A DNA stretch of 64,000 nt, taken from contig NC_087070.1 of NCBI RefSeq assembly GCF_963678635.1, positions 24,599,419-24,663,418 of the forward strand, given 5' to 3'. The notes beneath the pieces were generated by a model. The model did not search any database. It was not told the origin of the DNA and saw nothing but the letters and a program-made list of their open reading frames with translations. Numbering within the stretch: position 1 is the stretch's first letter; each line of letters begins with the position of its first letter. This stretch comes from Symsagittifera roscoffensis (taxonomy: Eukaryota; Xenacoelomorpha; Acoela; Convolutidae). Shown here in pieces: positions 18,524 to 30,047 of this stretch. Both the position numbers and the translations under genes were made by a program.

Positions 18524-18933
18524 TGAGTTAGAACCGAAGTGTATAACTCATAGAGTAATTTCGGATAGGGTACACCGTCTGCTCGTCACGCTATCTTATT
18601 TTCGGCCGGATAGATTCGTGCAACTTCTTAGTCTAATACCGATCCTAATCCTACTCTTATACTATCTAGTCTCAGGTTGTTTAACTAGTCTCTGCTAGGC
18701 TCAATAGATCTAGGGTATACTGGTTTATTGCGGCTGCTGAAGTACTCGGGAGAGTTCAACTAATTTCTAAGTTAAATTCAAATCTCTCTGGTGCTGAAAT
18801 TACAAGTAATTTCGGCACTTACAAATAAGTGGATTGTTAGTCAGATGGATCATGATTGGTTAATATTAAATACTTTACATTGGTAAAATATCTAATTTAT
18901 CCAATCATAAAATGTAGTTTAGATCAGGTTCCA
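18524..18933 (-). repeat. 5' LTR of the giant element
   Basis: 410-bp direct copy of 23-432, differing at one base. In element orientation it would hold the promoter at its right part, the AATAAA signal at 18729-18724 and the hairpin at 18791-18818. It is followed on the right by the ACTG target duplication at 18934-18937. Confidence 0.95.
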
Positions 18934-18937
18934 ACTG

Positions 18938-19721
18938 GAAAGAGAAAATTTTTTCAAAAAAAAAACAATTTTTTGTTACAGTCTTGTCTGACTCAGTAAT
19001 CAATAAAACTGGAGCTGAATTGAGATAGAACCTTCAGTTTTTGCAAATTTTTTGCATCTGTTTCAATTGTGATTTGCAGTCGTTATTAGGAGGAGGATCT
19101 TTTTTTTAGACTTCGTTTGCTACTAAATTACGAATTGACAAGGATTTGAAGCTTAAGACCATAATAACATAACGTTCCAAAAAACCAATCAACTCAAGTG
19201 TTTAACCATTTATAATTGAACAAGTAGAAGTGAATTGTTCAATCAAGATCAAATTTTTTCCACCGTGGTTGAATGATAAACAAAAAAATATATATAATTT
19301 GTAAAATTTGGCACAATTTTTAAACCAATAGTTTTTAAGAAGCAGTTCATCATTTTTTATCTGCTGAATATGGCAAACAGACGTTACAATTATTTGCAGA
19401 CGATTGGTAATGGCTCTGCTGAGGTTCCAAACTCTTGAGATTGTTGGATACAAACTACTTCAGTAATTGGTCGAAAACACACGAGTAAATTATGGTCGGA
19501 ACTTAATGCCTATTATGCTGCCAAACTTTACATTATGTGTGCCCCGGGATCGAGGGAGGAGCTGGAAAAAAGTTCACAGTGTAAAAAACTACATTTTTCA
19601 CCACCTTGCAATGAGTCATTCATTTCCCCAATTCCGAAACGTTTGATAACTTCACGGTAAATTATAATTTGAATTTAGAGCAAACTCTTTTACCCAATAA
19701 AATTGCGGATAATCTTGTTAT
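18938..19721. other. Non-coding DNA right of the giant element
   Basis: A+T-rich DNA with no ORF I can support and no clear repeat. It contains a short GC-rich GTGCCCCGGGATCGAGG tract near 19540. Confidence 0.4.
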
Positions 19722-21150
19722 TCCGACTTTTGAAGAAAGTGACGGAATAATTTACGAGCTGTGATTTTTGACAAAATTTGAACAATATGTTAAAAGATAT
19801 TTCGATGCCCTGAGCGCAGAAAAAATTGGTTTTTCTACCAATTGCAGTTTTGCAGACTGTTTCAGAGGTAAAAAAAAAACAGGACTACTCCAACTAACGA
19901 AGGAGAATTAAAACGCCATTTCCATTTTTTTATTAACTTGCAGCACTTGTGGTCAATGAAAGCTAGCTCCGAAAAAATTTCAAATTGAGGTTGAGCACTC
20001 TAGCTGATCCAGTTAATGTGGTAATGAAAGCAAATTATAACACTTTTTGGTTGTTCCGACTTTCATAAGGAAAATAATGGAATATTTGTGCTCGGGGTAT
20101 TTTTTTTCTTCAGACAAATTTCGACTTTTTAACTACCCATTTTTAACCGAAACTTTTTTATCACTGAAAATGTATTGTTATACTGAGGTTAAACTTGAAA
20201 AGTTATTTCACCTGTGATCATTTTTGGAACAGTTATCCGGGTTTAAAGATAACCATTTTGGTCAATTTGGGACAATTAACGCGCGATATATTTCGCGCTC
20301 TTAATGCTTAAGCAGAGATTTAATCCGGCTCAAAAATTGTTCCAAATTGGTTGAAGGAAGCTTATTTGCCATAATTTATTTTTTAATAGGAGCAAAATCC
20401 ACTGCTTTGTACTTTATATGGGGTATGGGGTGATGATTTTCTCAAAAAAATCTTAAATTGTCCAGAAAATATTCGTTTTACTTTTTTACGTTCAATTTTT
20501 TCATGTTATTACTGCTCCATAGAAGGTAATAGGCAGTCGAAACATTCAGGGCTTCGCCCTGATACGAGCAGTTTTGCTTACATTGAGTGTGGTAGTGCGC
20601 AAAGTATTTTAAATAGGAAATTTTTTGAAGTTGTGTCGAAACCATAAGGGCTTTGTCTCAACCCAAGTAGCATCGGTTTTTTTGTTCCGACTTTCGAAAA
20701 AAACGGAAAATTTATTCTCGGTGTGGTGTCTTTATTCAGTCAATTTTCGCTGATCAAAATAATAGTTTTCAACAACAATTTTTTATACCCATTTGAGATA
20801 TCGATGTCCTGAGTTCGAACTTGAAACGATTTTTTACCTCCGATTTTTTTTGTTAAGTTCTGCGGGTTTGCAAATGCCAAATTGACAACGTTCTGGACTA
20901 AATAATGCGCGCTTTGAAGAGTTTAATCATAAACTTGAGAGCGTAACTTGAGAGCGTAAAATATCCTGAAGATCACAATCGTTCCAAATTGAATTGAGGA
21001 AAGCTAATCGGTCGTATGAATTTCGTACGACTCACAATTTCACACTTTGACATTGGCCAAAACATACAGGTTGTCAATAATTTTTCTCAAAGACTCTCGG
21101 ATATGAATGAAGGGACTGTCGGAACATTCAGGGCTTTGCCCTGATATACG
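19722..21150. repeat. Cluster of a dispersed GTTCCGACTTT/palindrome repeat family
   Basis: Blocks starting TTCCGACTTT and continuing with a TGCTCGGGG-like motif and T-rich DNA occur near 19725, 20066 and 20688, with another at 24382. Short perfect or near-perfect hairpins TCAGGGC...GCCCTGA follow GTCGRAACAT at 20546-20562 and 21128-21144. The same pieces occur inverted at 61760-62770. The arrangement suggests an old foldback or non-autonomous transposon family. No coding capacity. Confidence 0.6.
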
Positions 21151-21177
21151 AGTTGTTTTGTTTGCTTTTCATTCAGT

Positions 21178-21395
21178 TTGTTATGATTTCTAATCCCTTT
21201 GGACTTAAACTTACAATCTTTGTTGACGTGATTTGTTTTTCCATTTTTGGTGTATAGTTTCCTTCAGTTTGCTTGATTAATATCATATTCTCATGTTTTG
21301 TTTTTTGAATATTTCCAAAATAAAGCCACATCATTTTTTTAATTGAGTCAATTTAAACTATGATTGATTTTTATCCCAGCGTTTGTGGATTTTCG
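21178..21395 (+). repeat. Direct repeat, copy 1 (partner 24093-24310)
   Basis: From TATGATTTCTAATC through CCCAGCGTTTG, about 215 bases match 24093-24310 with scattered differences. The pair brackets the tandem array, as if the array expanded inside a single older repeat. Confidence 0.7.
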
Positions 21396-22231
21396 TTTCG
21401 GGACGCAAACAAAAATCATAAAATTAATTGAGGTTTATGCAATTGGTTTTTGCCACGGACCTATGAAAAGCTAGCAGACAAGTTTTTCTATTATTTCCAC
21501 TTTCTAAACTAAGTTATTTTTTGAGCAAAGTTCCCTTTTTGCGACTCATGCCTGTTTTTCTGCGTCTAAAATTTTTACGTGATGCCATTATTGCAGCCGG
21601 AATTGTTCAAATGTAGCCGACTTGAAGCTACAGGCCAGGTCAGAGCTCCTCATCTATCATTGCAATGGCAGGGGACTGAATACCAATCTGCCGGTCTCAA
21701 TAGGACCGCCATACCACTATGCTTTTTTGCTAAACGCCTCGTACAAATTTGCAGTAATTTAGTCATACACAAAACAACAGCAAAGACCACATCGGGTAGT
21801 TTTTAAGTTTTCGAGAACAATTGAGCGCATTTTGATTTTGTAGTTGTGTTACTTTCTACCTTATTTCACTTTAAATTGTATAACTTTTCCTTCTAACATC
21901 TGGGTTGTTAAAACTTGGAATAGAACATCATCAGAGTTTCAAAAAAATTGAAATGCAATGAGCTGCAAAATAATTGAAAACTTTGTGGGATTTTGAAATG
22001 CTGGCAAGGAAAGTATCAATCATCGAGCAAAAAATTTGACCATACCAGCGTTTACTTATTAATCCATCGCAAAATTTTTTGAACTGCAGTATATAATATT
22101 CGGGTCGAAAGATTTCATATAATTAAATCAAGTAAAAAAAAAGAAATCGCTATAAAAAATTTAAGAAACGTGAAATTTTGTCTAAGAGCTAGTTTAAACT
22201 CATTTTCTGCTATCTTTCAAATTGAAAATTT
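21396..22231. other. Non-coding DNA
   Basis: No ORF or repeat that I can support, apart from isolated homopolymer runs. A short ORF near 21579-21806 has no recognisable content. Confidence 0.3.
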
Positions 22232-24158
22232 CATTTGAATATGTATATTTTAAGATTATTATGTGGTCAATGTGGCGTTTAGTACGCTAACGCCGCTATG
22301 TGACCCGCTAATATTGAACAACAAATTGAAATATGGTTAAGTGGTTCCGCATTTCAAAAATATTAGATTGAATAACTTAACGGTAAAATGTAACTTGTCC
22401 TTTCTGTCATGGGTTTGACCCCCATATCAGCCAAAGGGTCCCCGCTCTAATAGTTCCTCTGGACACTCATGTTTATTAAACTTCATACAATTTTTGCAGC
22501 AAAACTTTAGCGCCAATTAATAATAAATTTGAGGTTTTTTTGTCAAAAATTTCCAAAAAAATCTTTTTTCAAAAATATCTTCTGATAGCAGAGTATTTTG
22601 ATAATGTACAGAAAAAACTGAAAGAACTCCAGAAATCCATTAGGATCTACAAGAAAAAATTTAGACAAAAATTTTTGACAATTTTCAAAACTTCTATTTG
22701 CCCCTCCCACCCCCCAACACCGCGAAAAAATCTCAGTTCCGACTTTGGTTGAAACAGTACTAAATCTACATACTTCTTCGTTATAATTTATTTTTTTGGA
22801 CACTTTTGATTTTAACTAGCAATTTTGAGTTTTTTTTTTCAAAATAATTTGAAATTAAATGAGTTTTTAGAAGCGTGACTTTAAGTTACTTTGACTAATA
22901 TGATTTCTAATCTCTTTGGACTTAAGCTTACAATCTTTGTTGACGTGATTTGGTTTCCATTTGAATATGTATATTTTGAGATTATTATTAGGTCAATGTG
23001 GCGTTTAGTATGTTCTGATAGTATGTTCTGATTGCGTTTAGTATGTTCTGATAGCAGAGTATTTTGACAATGTACAGAAAAAACTGAAAGAAATCCAAAA
23101 ATCCATTAGAATCTACAAGAAAAAATCTAGACAAAAATTTTTGACAATTTTCAAAACTTCTATTTGCCCCCCCCCCCCTTTCGCCCACCAACACCGCGAA
23201 AAAATCTCAGTTCCGTCAGTTGTTGAAACAGTACTAAATCTACATACTTCTTCGTTATGATTTGTTTTTTTGGACACTTTTGATTTTAATTAGCCATTTG
23301 AATTTTTTTTCAAAATAGTTTGAAAGTAAATGAGTTTCTAGAAGCGTGACTTTAAGTTACTTTGACTAATATGATTTCTAATCTCTTTGGATTTAAGCTT
23401 ACAATCTTTGTTGACGTGATTTGGTTTCCATTTGAATATGTATATTTTGAGATTATTATTAGGTCAATGTGGCGTTTAGTACGCTAACGCCGCTATGTGT
23501 CCCACTAATATTCAACAAAAAATTGAAATATGGTTAAGTGGTTCCGCATTTCAAAAATGTTAGATTGAATAACTCCACAGTAAAATTTAACTTGTCCTTT
23601 TCTGTCATGGGTTTGACCCCCGTATCAGCCAAAAGGTCCCCGCTGTAATACTTCCTCTGGACACTCATGTTTATTAACCGTCATACACTTTTTGCAGCAA
23701 AACTTTAGCGCCAATAAATAATAAATTTGAGGTTTTTTTGTCAAAAATTTCCAAAAAAATCTTTTTTCAAAAATATGTTCTGATAGCAGAGTATTTTGAC
23801 AATGTACAGAAAAAACTGAAAGAACTCCAAAAATCCATAAGGATCTACAAGAAAAAAATTTAGACAAAAATTTTTGACAATTTTCAAACATCTATTTGCC
23901 CCCCCCCCCGCCCCCCCAACACCGCGAAAAAATCTCAGTTCCTTCTTTTGTTGAAACAGTACTAAATCTACATACTTCTTCGTTATAATTTATTTTTTTG
24001 GACACTTTTGGTTTTAACTAGCCATTTTGAGTTTTTTTTTTCAAAATAGTTTGAAGTAAATGAGTTTTTAGAAGCGTGACTTTAAGTTACTTTGACTAAT
24101 ATGATTTCTAATCTCTTTGGACTTAAGCTTACAATCTTTGTTGACATGATTTGGTTTC
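22232..24158 (+). repeat. Three-unit tandem repeat with a tRNA-like core
   Basis: Three head-to-tail units start CATTTGAATATGTATATTTT at 22232, 22958 and 23429. Units 1 and 3 are about 728 bp. Unit 2 is 471 bp and lacks about 255 bp in its first half. Units 1 and 3 each hold a Pol III A-box-like TATGGTTAAGTGG (22332 and 23529) and a B-box-like GGGTTTGACCCC (22410 and 23609), and a CCCCC tract upstream of CACCGCGAAAAAATCTC. A tRNA-derived SINE captured in a tandem repeat is plausible. No protein-coding content. Confidence 0.75.
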
Positions 24159-24310
24159 AATTTTTGTTGTATAGTTTCCTTCAGTTTGCTTGATTAATCT
24201 CATATTCTTATGTTTTTTTTACAATAATTCTACATTAAAGCCACATTATTTTATTAATTGAGTTAGTTTAAACTATGATTGGTTTTTATCCCAGCGTTTG
24301 CGGATTTTCT
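24093..24310 (+). repeat. Direct repeat, copy 2 (partner 21178-21395)
   Basis: Overlaps the end of the third tandem unit and continues past it with sequence matching 21178-21395, including TATCCCAGCGTTTG. It shows that the last unit and its right flank have a second copy to the left of the array. Confidence 0.7.
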
Positions 24311-24924
24311 TTTTGGGACGCCAGGTTCTTGTTCTTGTACAAAGCTGTTGTGATCACTTTTGATTTATTTGGATATAATTGTTCCGACTTTTAAAAAAAT
24401 TCCGCGGAAATTTTCTGCTCGGGTTGTTTTGATTCTGTCAGTTTTCGAATTTATGCTAAGCATTTTTGGCAAAACTGTATACTTTTGGGAAGATATTTTT
24501 TTCTGCAGCTCAATTATAAAACGAGATTTAACTTTGACCATTTTTTTCTAAGTTAAGGCCAGCATCTAAAACAAAAGAAACAAAATCAATTGTAAAAAAG
24601 TTTCGCGGTCCAAATTATTGTCAATAAAATTGATTCCCATGTTACGCTCAGAAAACAAAATTGGACAAAAAAATGGATTTAAATCCATTTTTTCACGCAA
24701 AAACGTAATGCATTATAATTCAATAGAAATCCATTATAATGAATTATGAATTAAGGTGAAAATCAGATTAAAATGGATTTTTTCCTTATTTATTTTGTTT
24801 CGCGTCGTGCAAAATTTAGCAAAAAAATCTGCATGTATCAGATGAGTAACGTGGAAATTTTGCAAAGCGAGTGTACGGCCTACTCCAATCCTAAACCTAA
24901 GCTCAAATTGCAGAAATATTCCGT
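24311..24924. other. Non-coding DNA with a perfect 26-bp palindrome
   Basis: One more GTTCCGACTTT repeat block starts near 24382. A perfect palindrome of TGGATTTAAATCCA flanked by A/T runs lies at 24668-24693, and ATTATAAT/ATAATG repeats follow to 24760. No gene. Confidence 0.5.
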
Positions 24925-25215
24925 TCACTTCTCCCCCCCCCTCTAACGTTTGACCCTTTGCTCCCTTACAACTCCCTCATCCCAAAGTTTGCTGCTTTGC
25001 CCCCACACCTGAACCATCCCCCCACGTGACAATCTGAGACATCACCCGACCACCTGAACCAGATCAGCCCCCCACGTGAACCTCAAGGTACCACAACCCT
25101 ACCCAAACCAACCTGCACCAGCCTCCCCGCACCTGAACCAGCACCCCACCTGCACCACTAAACCCCTCCCCTGCACTGCACCTGAATTACCCCCCCCCCC
25201 CCCCCGGTGCCTGAA
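24925..25215. repeat. C-rich minisatellite
   Basis: Strongly strand-asymmetric C-rich tract with degenerate repeats of CACCTGAACCA and CCCCCACGTGA, ending in a run of about 18 C. The complementary strand is G-rich and could form quadruplexes. Confidence 0.7.
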
Positions 25216-26047
25216 TCAACATTGGGGGTTGTAAGGAAGAATTGTTGAAAGGAACAAAAATAGGTTGTTGAATAACATGAAAAAGTAACAAAAATAGCAA
25301 GTTGCGCAGAAAAAAATTCAATCGAATAACAAGTGACCAGCTTTAGTTTAAAACCTAGAAAAGAGTTTATGTGCCTTGAAATTTTTATCTCAATCAAGTG
25401 GAAAAAAAGATAAGAATTGAGTTTAATTATCAGTGTCCACAATAGTGAAAAAAAATAATCGATTATATGGGATCAAAAATGAATTTTGTTGCCTCAAAAA
25501 TAGTAATATTTTAATCAATTTTAATGATTATTATCAATTTTTTTTCCACTTTTTGGACACTGACAAAAAAACGCAATTATATTCTGTTTTCATTCACACA
25601 ACTCCAACGCGAGAGGGTTTTAAAAGTGCCAGTCTGACCAATTTTAGATAACTAACTAATTTTTTTTTTAATTCGACAACTTTTCAACCAACAATTTTTA
25701 AAATAGACTGAAAGTGCACTCGGAATACTCGAGGAGTCTTGCTTGTTTTCACATGAATACCGATAGATTTGGCAAGGAAACAGATGTTTAAGTTTTCCCA
25801 CTTTGTTCCTCAAAATATTTAAGTTTTAACTGTTTAGTTTTAATATAAAATCTCATCATCATAGAAGACGAAAAACAATTTTACTGCTTGAGGAAAGTTG
25901 GACCGTAACAAAGCAAAAAAAGATCTACAGTAAAAAAAACGAAAGTATAATAGTAAAAATTTTGAAACCTGTACTTATATATGCAATGCTTTGGTAGTTT
26001 TGCAGAAACTGCTTCTGATCAGAGATAAATTAAAAAGATTCGAAAAC
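25216..26047. other. Non-coding DNA left of the second LTR element
   Basis: No ORF or repeat that I can support. The last bases, 26048-26051 (ATAC), form the target duplication of the adjacent element. Confidence 0.35.
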
Positions 26048-26051
26048 ATAC

Positions 26052-27202
26052 TGTAGTATTGCAAAATACTACACACACACAAAAGACCATTGTCTTAATT
26101 GTTTATTTAACGACCCAATTCTAAATTGGAGCGTGCCATTTAAATTAAAGCCTCTTTTCACTAAATCAGATATTGACTGATTTACTCTTATTAGGACTAT
26201 AAAATCTTGTTTTGAAAATCCACTCCTTTTTGAATACTTGTCCAAGTTTTCTCATTTTTTCATACTCAATATTTGAAAAGGGCGGCGATTATTAATACGT
26301 CCCTTTTAACTTAACTTGAAACAAACTGGATAAATATTTAGCAGTCTCGCCGGCTGCACTGAAATTCTCCTTGCTTTGATTAAGCAGAGGTGCACCTGCA
26401 ATATGATGCATCAGAGAGAGTAATATGAATTTTTAATAAGACAAACTGAAGGCTGCGGTTTTCATCAAAGGGGACTAATAAGTTGAAGATATTTGATTTG
26501 AAAAAATCAAATAAAAACTAGTTGAAAATTCCCTTATTAAAAAGGGAGAACAAAGGAGCAGGTGAAACCTGAATAATTAAAGATTGAATCAGCCGCCGGT
26601 TTATGCTTACGAGCAAAAGGACTGGCCTGAAATCTTCAGTGTTTCATTTTGCTCAGTAAGCAGCAAGTCAGTTCTCTTCAGTCAGATCTTTTAAAAATAA
26701 ATAATTTTCTTTTCTGCCCTAACACTAAAATTAATCTAGCCTTTTTCACTTATAAAAAAAGAATAAATTCTCATTTCAAGTTCGATAAAATTATAAGTCG
26801 AGATACTCGAGATACGCACCCCCGAGGAAGTCTGGACTACAAGTACCCAAAGGACTACGGCAAGACGATTCAGACGGCCCAACCAGAAGTGCTGACTTGG
26901 ACAAACATCAAAGGCAACCATACATACTAATCAGCCACCGACCTTAGTAAGAAGATAAAATATTGATGAACAAAATAAGATTAGCTCAACCTCCCCTCAT
27001 AGGTATATTTCTTTAAGCTGTTCGATTCATTTATATAATCTAATAACCCAGTGCTCTGTATCTAACCAACTAATTAATTCATACCTTTTCTAACTATTGT
27101 TTCTACTCTAATTTTTGTCAAGACAATTTGACGATCTAAGGTGAGACTTATAATTTAGGATAAAATTACTAAGCATTCAACCAGCAATGAGCGCTTAGTA
27201 AA
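26052..27202 (+). repeat. 5' LTR of the second element
   Basis: 1,151 bp. It begins TGTAGTATT-GCAA-AATACTACA, a perfect 9-bp inverted repeat at the very terminus, and ends TTAGTAAA rather than CA. A TATAAAA sequence lies near 26199. The 93-aa ORF inside it is also present in the other LTR and has no recognisable content. Confidence 0.93.
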
Positions 27203-27204
27203 AC

Positions 27205-27222
27205 TGGTGCGACCGCAGCAGA
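27205..27222 (+). promoter_or_regulatory. Primer-binding site of the second element
   Basis: TGGTGCGACCGCAGCAGAG begins two bases after the LTR. The first nine bases are the same as in the primer-binding site of the giant element, followed by divergence. Confidence 0.65.
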
Positions 27223-29565
27223 GAACTACTCCTTAAGAAATTCTTTTTCCAACAAACTAGAAACAGCTTTTAAAATTCAAAAAATATATTATTATTAGGA
27301 TCTGTGAGTATTTGTCAGATTAGTTTTCAACCTCAAAAAGCCAGAGACAATGGGTATCTTTCGATAGAAACACAATTTCATTGTCTTCTACTTGACAGAT
27401 ATTCCTGGTAGGGTTCTTGCGAAATGCATCCCCTGCGCTAACAGTCGCCCACGATATCCCTCCATCTCGAGGTCTATTAGACGGCTTTCTAACTGTCATT
27501 AGCTCATGAACTTAACTATTATCTATTATTATAATAATATATAAAATTTCTGAAAGAATCGTTCTCTGCCTAAGTCCGCTAGTAAGATATACCCGTTTTG
27601 TCCAGTAATCCACTAAAGTTTTGCCGAAACTTCAGTTTAAAGTTATCATCACTAAAATTAACGAAATTCTGTATTAAACTAAAGTGCTCAAAAACTTATT
27701 AAATATCTTCATTTATTTTTTCGAGGGGGTTAAGTGGTCATCTGTGCGATCTAAGAGTACCCTAAATTGTATGATAAATTGAATTCTTCATCACATTATC
27801 TCAAACCATCCACGCTTGTTGCTATTTATCCTAATCCTTCATCAATTCTCGAGGCTTATCCTCAAATTTTCTTAAATTCATTTTAATTCTAACCACCTTA
27901 ACGTAACTTAAACCTAAATCATCCATCAGTAAAGCTACCAATTACTGAAACTAAGGAAGAAAATAACAAAAACCAAAAAGGAAGGAACGGATTTGAGTGT
28001 TTTTTGATAAATCATTAGTTTTTTTTGACACAGTTTAAATATACACCTAATTAACAATAAGATTACGCACTAAAACCAATCTTAAACGTTAACCACATAA
28101 CACCAAACACCAAGTTTTAGTTTCAGCACAAAAATATCAGGTTTCACAACAAAAACTAAGTTTAAAACACTGACACATCCACTTTATATTGATAAAATAG
28201 GTTTCATATGATAGCATAAGCACTAAAAAATTGATTTTTACCAGCCAAAATTTTTGGTTTCAGTCTAGGTTTCAGTTATAGGTTCAAACGTTTCAGTTAA
28301 AATAAGTATAGTTTCCGGTCAAAATTTTAAGTTTCTGTAAACGGATTCGGGTAAAACAGCAAAAGTTGAACTAGTCAAACCCAAATTTGGATACCATAAG
28401 TCAAAAACCTGGTCTTAAATGGTACGTTTTTGTTAGTTTCAGGTTTCAGAACACAAAAATTGAGTTTTTGGTCTCAAAATTGAGCTCCGAACGCCGAATT
28501 TTGACTTTCTAGAGAAAACTAACGGTGTTAAAACCCACCAAACCAATTTTAAATTTTGGTTCCTAAGGCTGAAACGTACGTTTCAGAATTGGTGTTTTTG
28601 GTTTCAGACCCAAAAATCTTGCTTCCCAAGTGAAATTTTTGTGAAATATAGAAAGATAATAGGAATCCTTAATGCACTAACAAATTTTTAAACTCAAAAA
28701 ACTTCTAGAAGGTGTTAGTTTGAGCCCTCAAACTTATAGTTTCAGAAAACTAAAATCGTCGTTTTAGGCTAAAATTTTCATCTTTTTGGCAATTTTATTG
28801 CTGGAATAGAAATATATCAGAAAGACCAACCTAAATTTTCAATCTCAAAACTCTAAAACCAAGTGGTCAAACCATAGTTTCAGTTCTAGAAATCATAGTT
28901 TCAGCCCCAAAAACTTAGGTTTCCGCAAACAAATTTTAGATTTTGAAGTTACAAACCTGTTCAAAATTCTAATTTACACTAAACCAGCTATCAAAAACCA
29001 ACTTTTTATTTTTTCATGCACCGAGTTTGAGAGAGTTTAAGAGTTTTAGGTTTGAGTTTTCAAAAACTAAGTTTAAGATATCAAAAGATTCGGTTTTCTC
29101 GAAACTTTTTGCAAGTTAAAGCGAAAACCAGATATAATACAGCGTATAAAAGATTTTAAGATTAAAAAAATTCAACTTCAGCTACCATAGTTTCAGGTTT
29201 CAGATTATCGTTTCAGTCAAAAATTTTCTAAAAATTTTTAACCAAAAAATTAAGTTTTGAACCAATAATAACCAATAAAGGCATATAGTTATATTGTTAA
29301 CCAAACCATAGCATCAACAAAACTTCACTTGAACAAAGTTTCAGGTTTCAGTTAAGGTTTCAGCGAATACAATACTTGAAAAACTTAGAAAAAAATTTAG
29401 AAAATTTTTTTTTTTTTTCAAAGAAATTTTTTAAATTTCCTTATCTTATTATTAATAACCTTTGTTAATATTCAATAATTCCTAAGAGGTTTTCATTACT
29501 CTAAGACATACTAATCAAATAATACAACTTGGCGTAAGAAAAAGAAAACAAACATCGTGAAATTA
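27223..29565 (+). other. Long leader with GTTTCAG repeats
   Basis: A 2.3-kb untranslated region. From about 28080 to 29370 it holds around twenty copies of GTTTCAG or AGGTTTCAG in loosely repeated A-rich units, often doubled as GTTTCAGGTTTCAG. No ORF that I can support. The repeats may be protein-binding sites or simply a degenerate minisatellite. Confidence 0.6.
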
Positions 29566-29841
29566 ATGTCAACACATTTTAAAATTGACGTCAGTACAAT
29601 AAATTTAAAGCTCAAATTAGGAAATAAAGTCTCTAACATCATATGGTATATCACTAACACTGAACAAAATCATATTAGTATATTAGCAAAACACCCTAAC
29701 GAAGATAAACACGAATTATACGTCTTCTTTCGTCGATATACTCCAGAAATTGACACCATTCTTCAGCAAATAAAAATACCAAATAACATAATTTGTATAC
29801 CGGAAGAACGATTAATTGCTTCACTCCCGATTGCTTTCTGA
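29566..29841 (+). CDS. 91-aa ORF of unknown function, upstream of gag
   Basis: ATG at 29566, stop at 29839-29841. The product has a basic N-terminal part (LKLKLGNK), then a WYITNTEQNHISILAKHP strand-like segment and an RRYTPEID helix. No family recognised. Its reality is supported by a second, decayed copy of the same coding sequence about 480 bases downstream, which matches at protein level (IIWYITN, ILxKHP, TILKK/ILQQ). Placement between LTR and gag is unusual. Confidence 0.55.
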   Translation: MSTHFKIDVSTINLKLKLGNKVSNIIWYITNTEQNHISILAKHPNEDKHELYVFFRRYTPEIDTILQQIKIPNNIICIPEERLIASLPIAF

Positions 29842-30047
29842 TATCATAATATACCCAAGCACAAAACTACTTGCATTTTAATCATTTTTTATTAAAAACA
29901 CAAAAATTTTCCTTAACAAAAATTAAAAATAATAACAAGTTCATAAGAAAAATTTAAATATACTTTATATTGTTTATCATTCCCTAAATAAATATTTATG
30001 TCCCTAAAATGATGTAAAATGCTATGACCAACTTTTATCAAGTTAAT

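Larger units (their letters stand above)
23..18933 (-). mobile_element. Giant envelope-bearing Ty3/gypsy-type LTR retrotransposon, 18.9 kb
   Basis: Two 410-bp direct repeats bound the element and differ at one position that I can see. They begin TG and end CA and are flanked by a 4-bp direct repeat ACTG at 19-22 and 18934-18937. All major ORFs run on the minus strand in the order gag, protease, reverse transcriptase, RNase H, integrase, envelope-like, which is the gene order of Ty3/gypsy elements and vertebrate retroviruses. Integrase after RNase H rules out the copia order. The size is far above the usual 5-12 kb for the family, because of a long leader, a long 3' region and five or more extra ORFs. 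The near-identical LTRs indicate a recent insertion, yet gag-pol is interrupted by three frameshifts and one stop. Confidence 0.95.

Noticed and set aside
22332-22430. A functional tRNA gene in the tandem repeat
   Set aside because: A and B boxes are present, but no matching acceptor stem or anticodon arm can be drawn; SINE-like origin fits better.
26649-26930. 93-codon ORF within the second element LTR
   Set aside because: Lies in LTR sequence with promoter and polyadenylation roles; the right LTR copy carries a stop after 63 codons.
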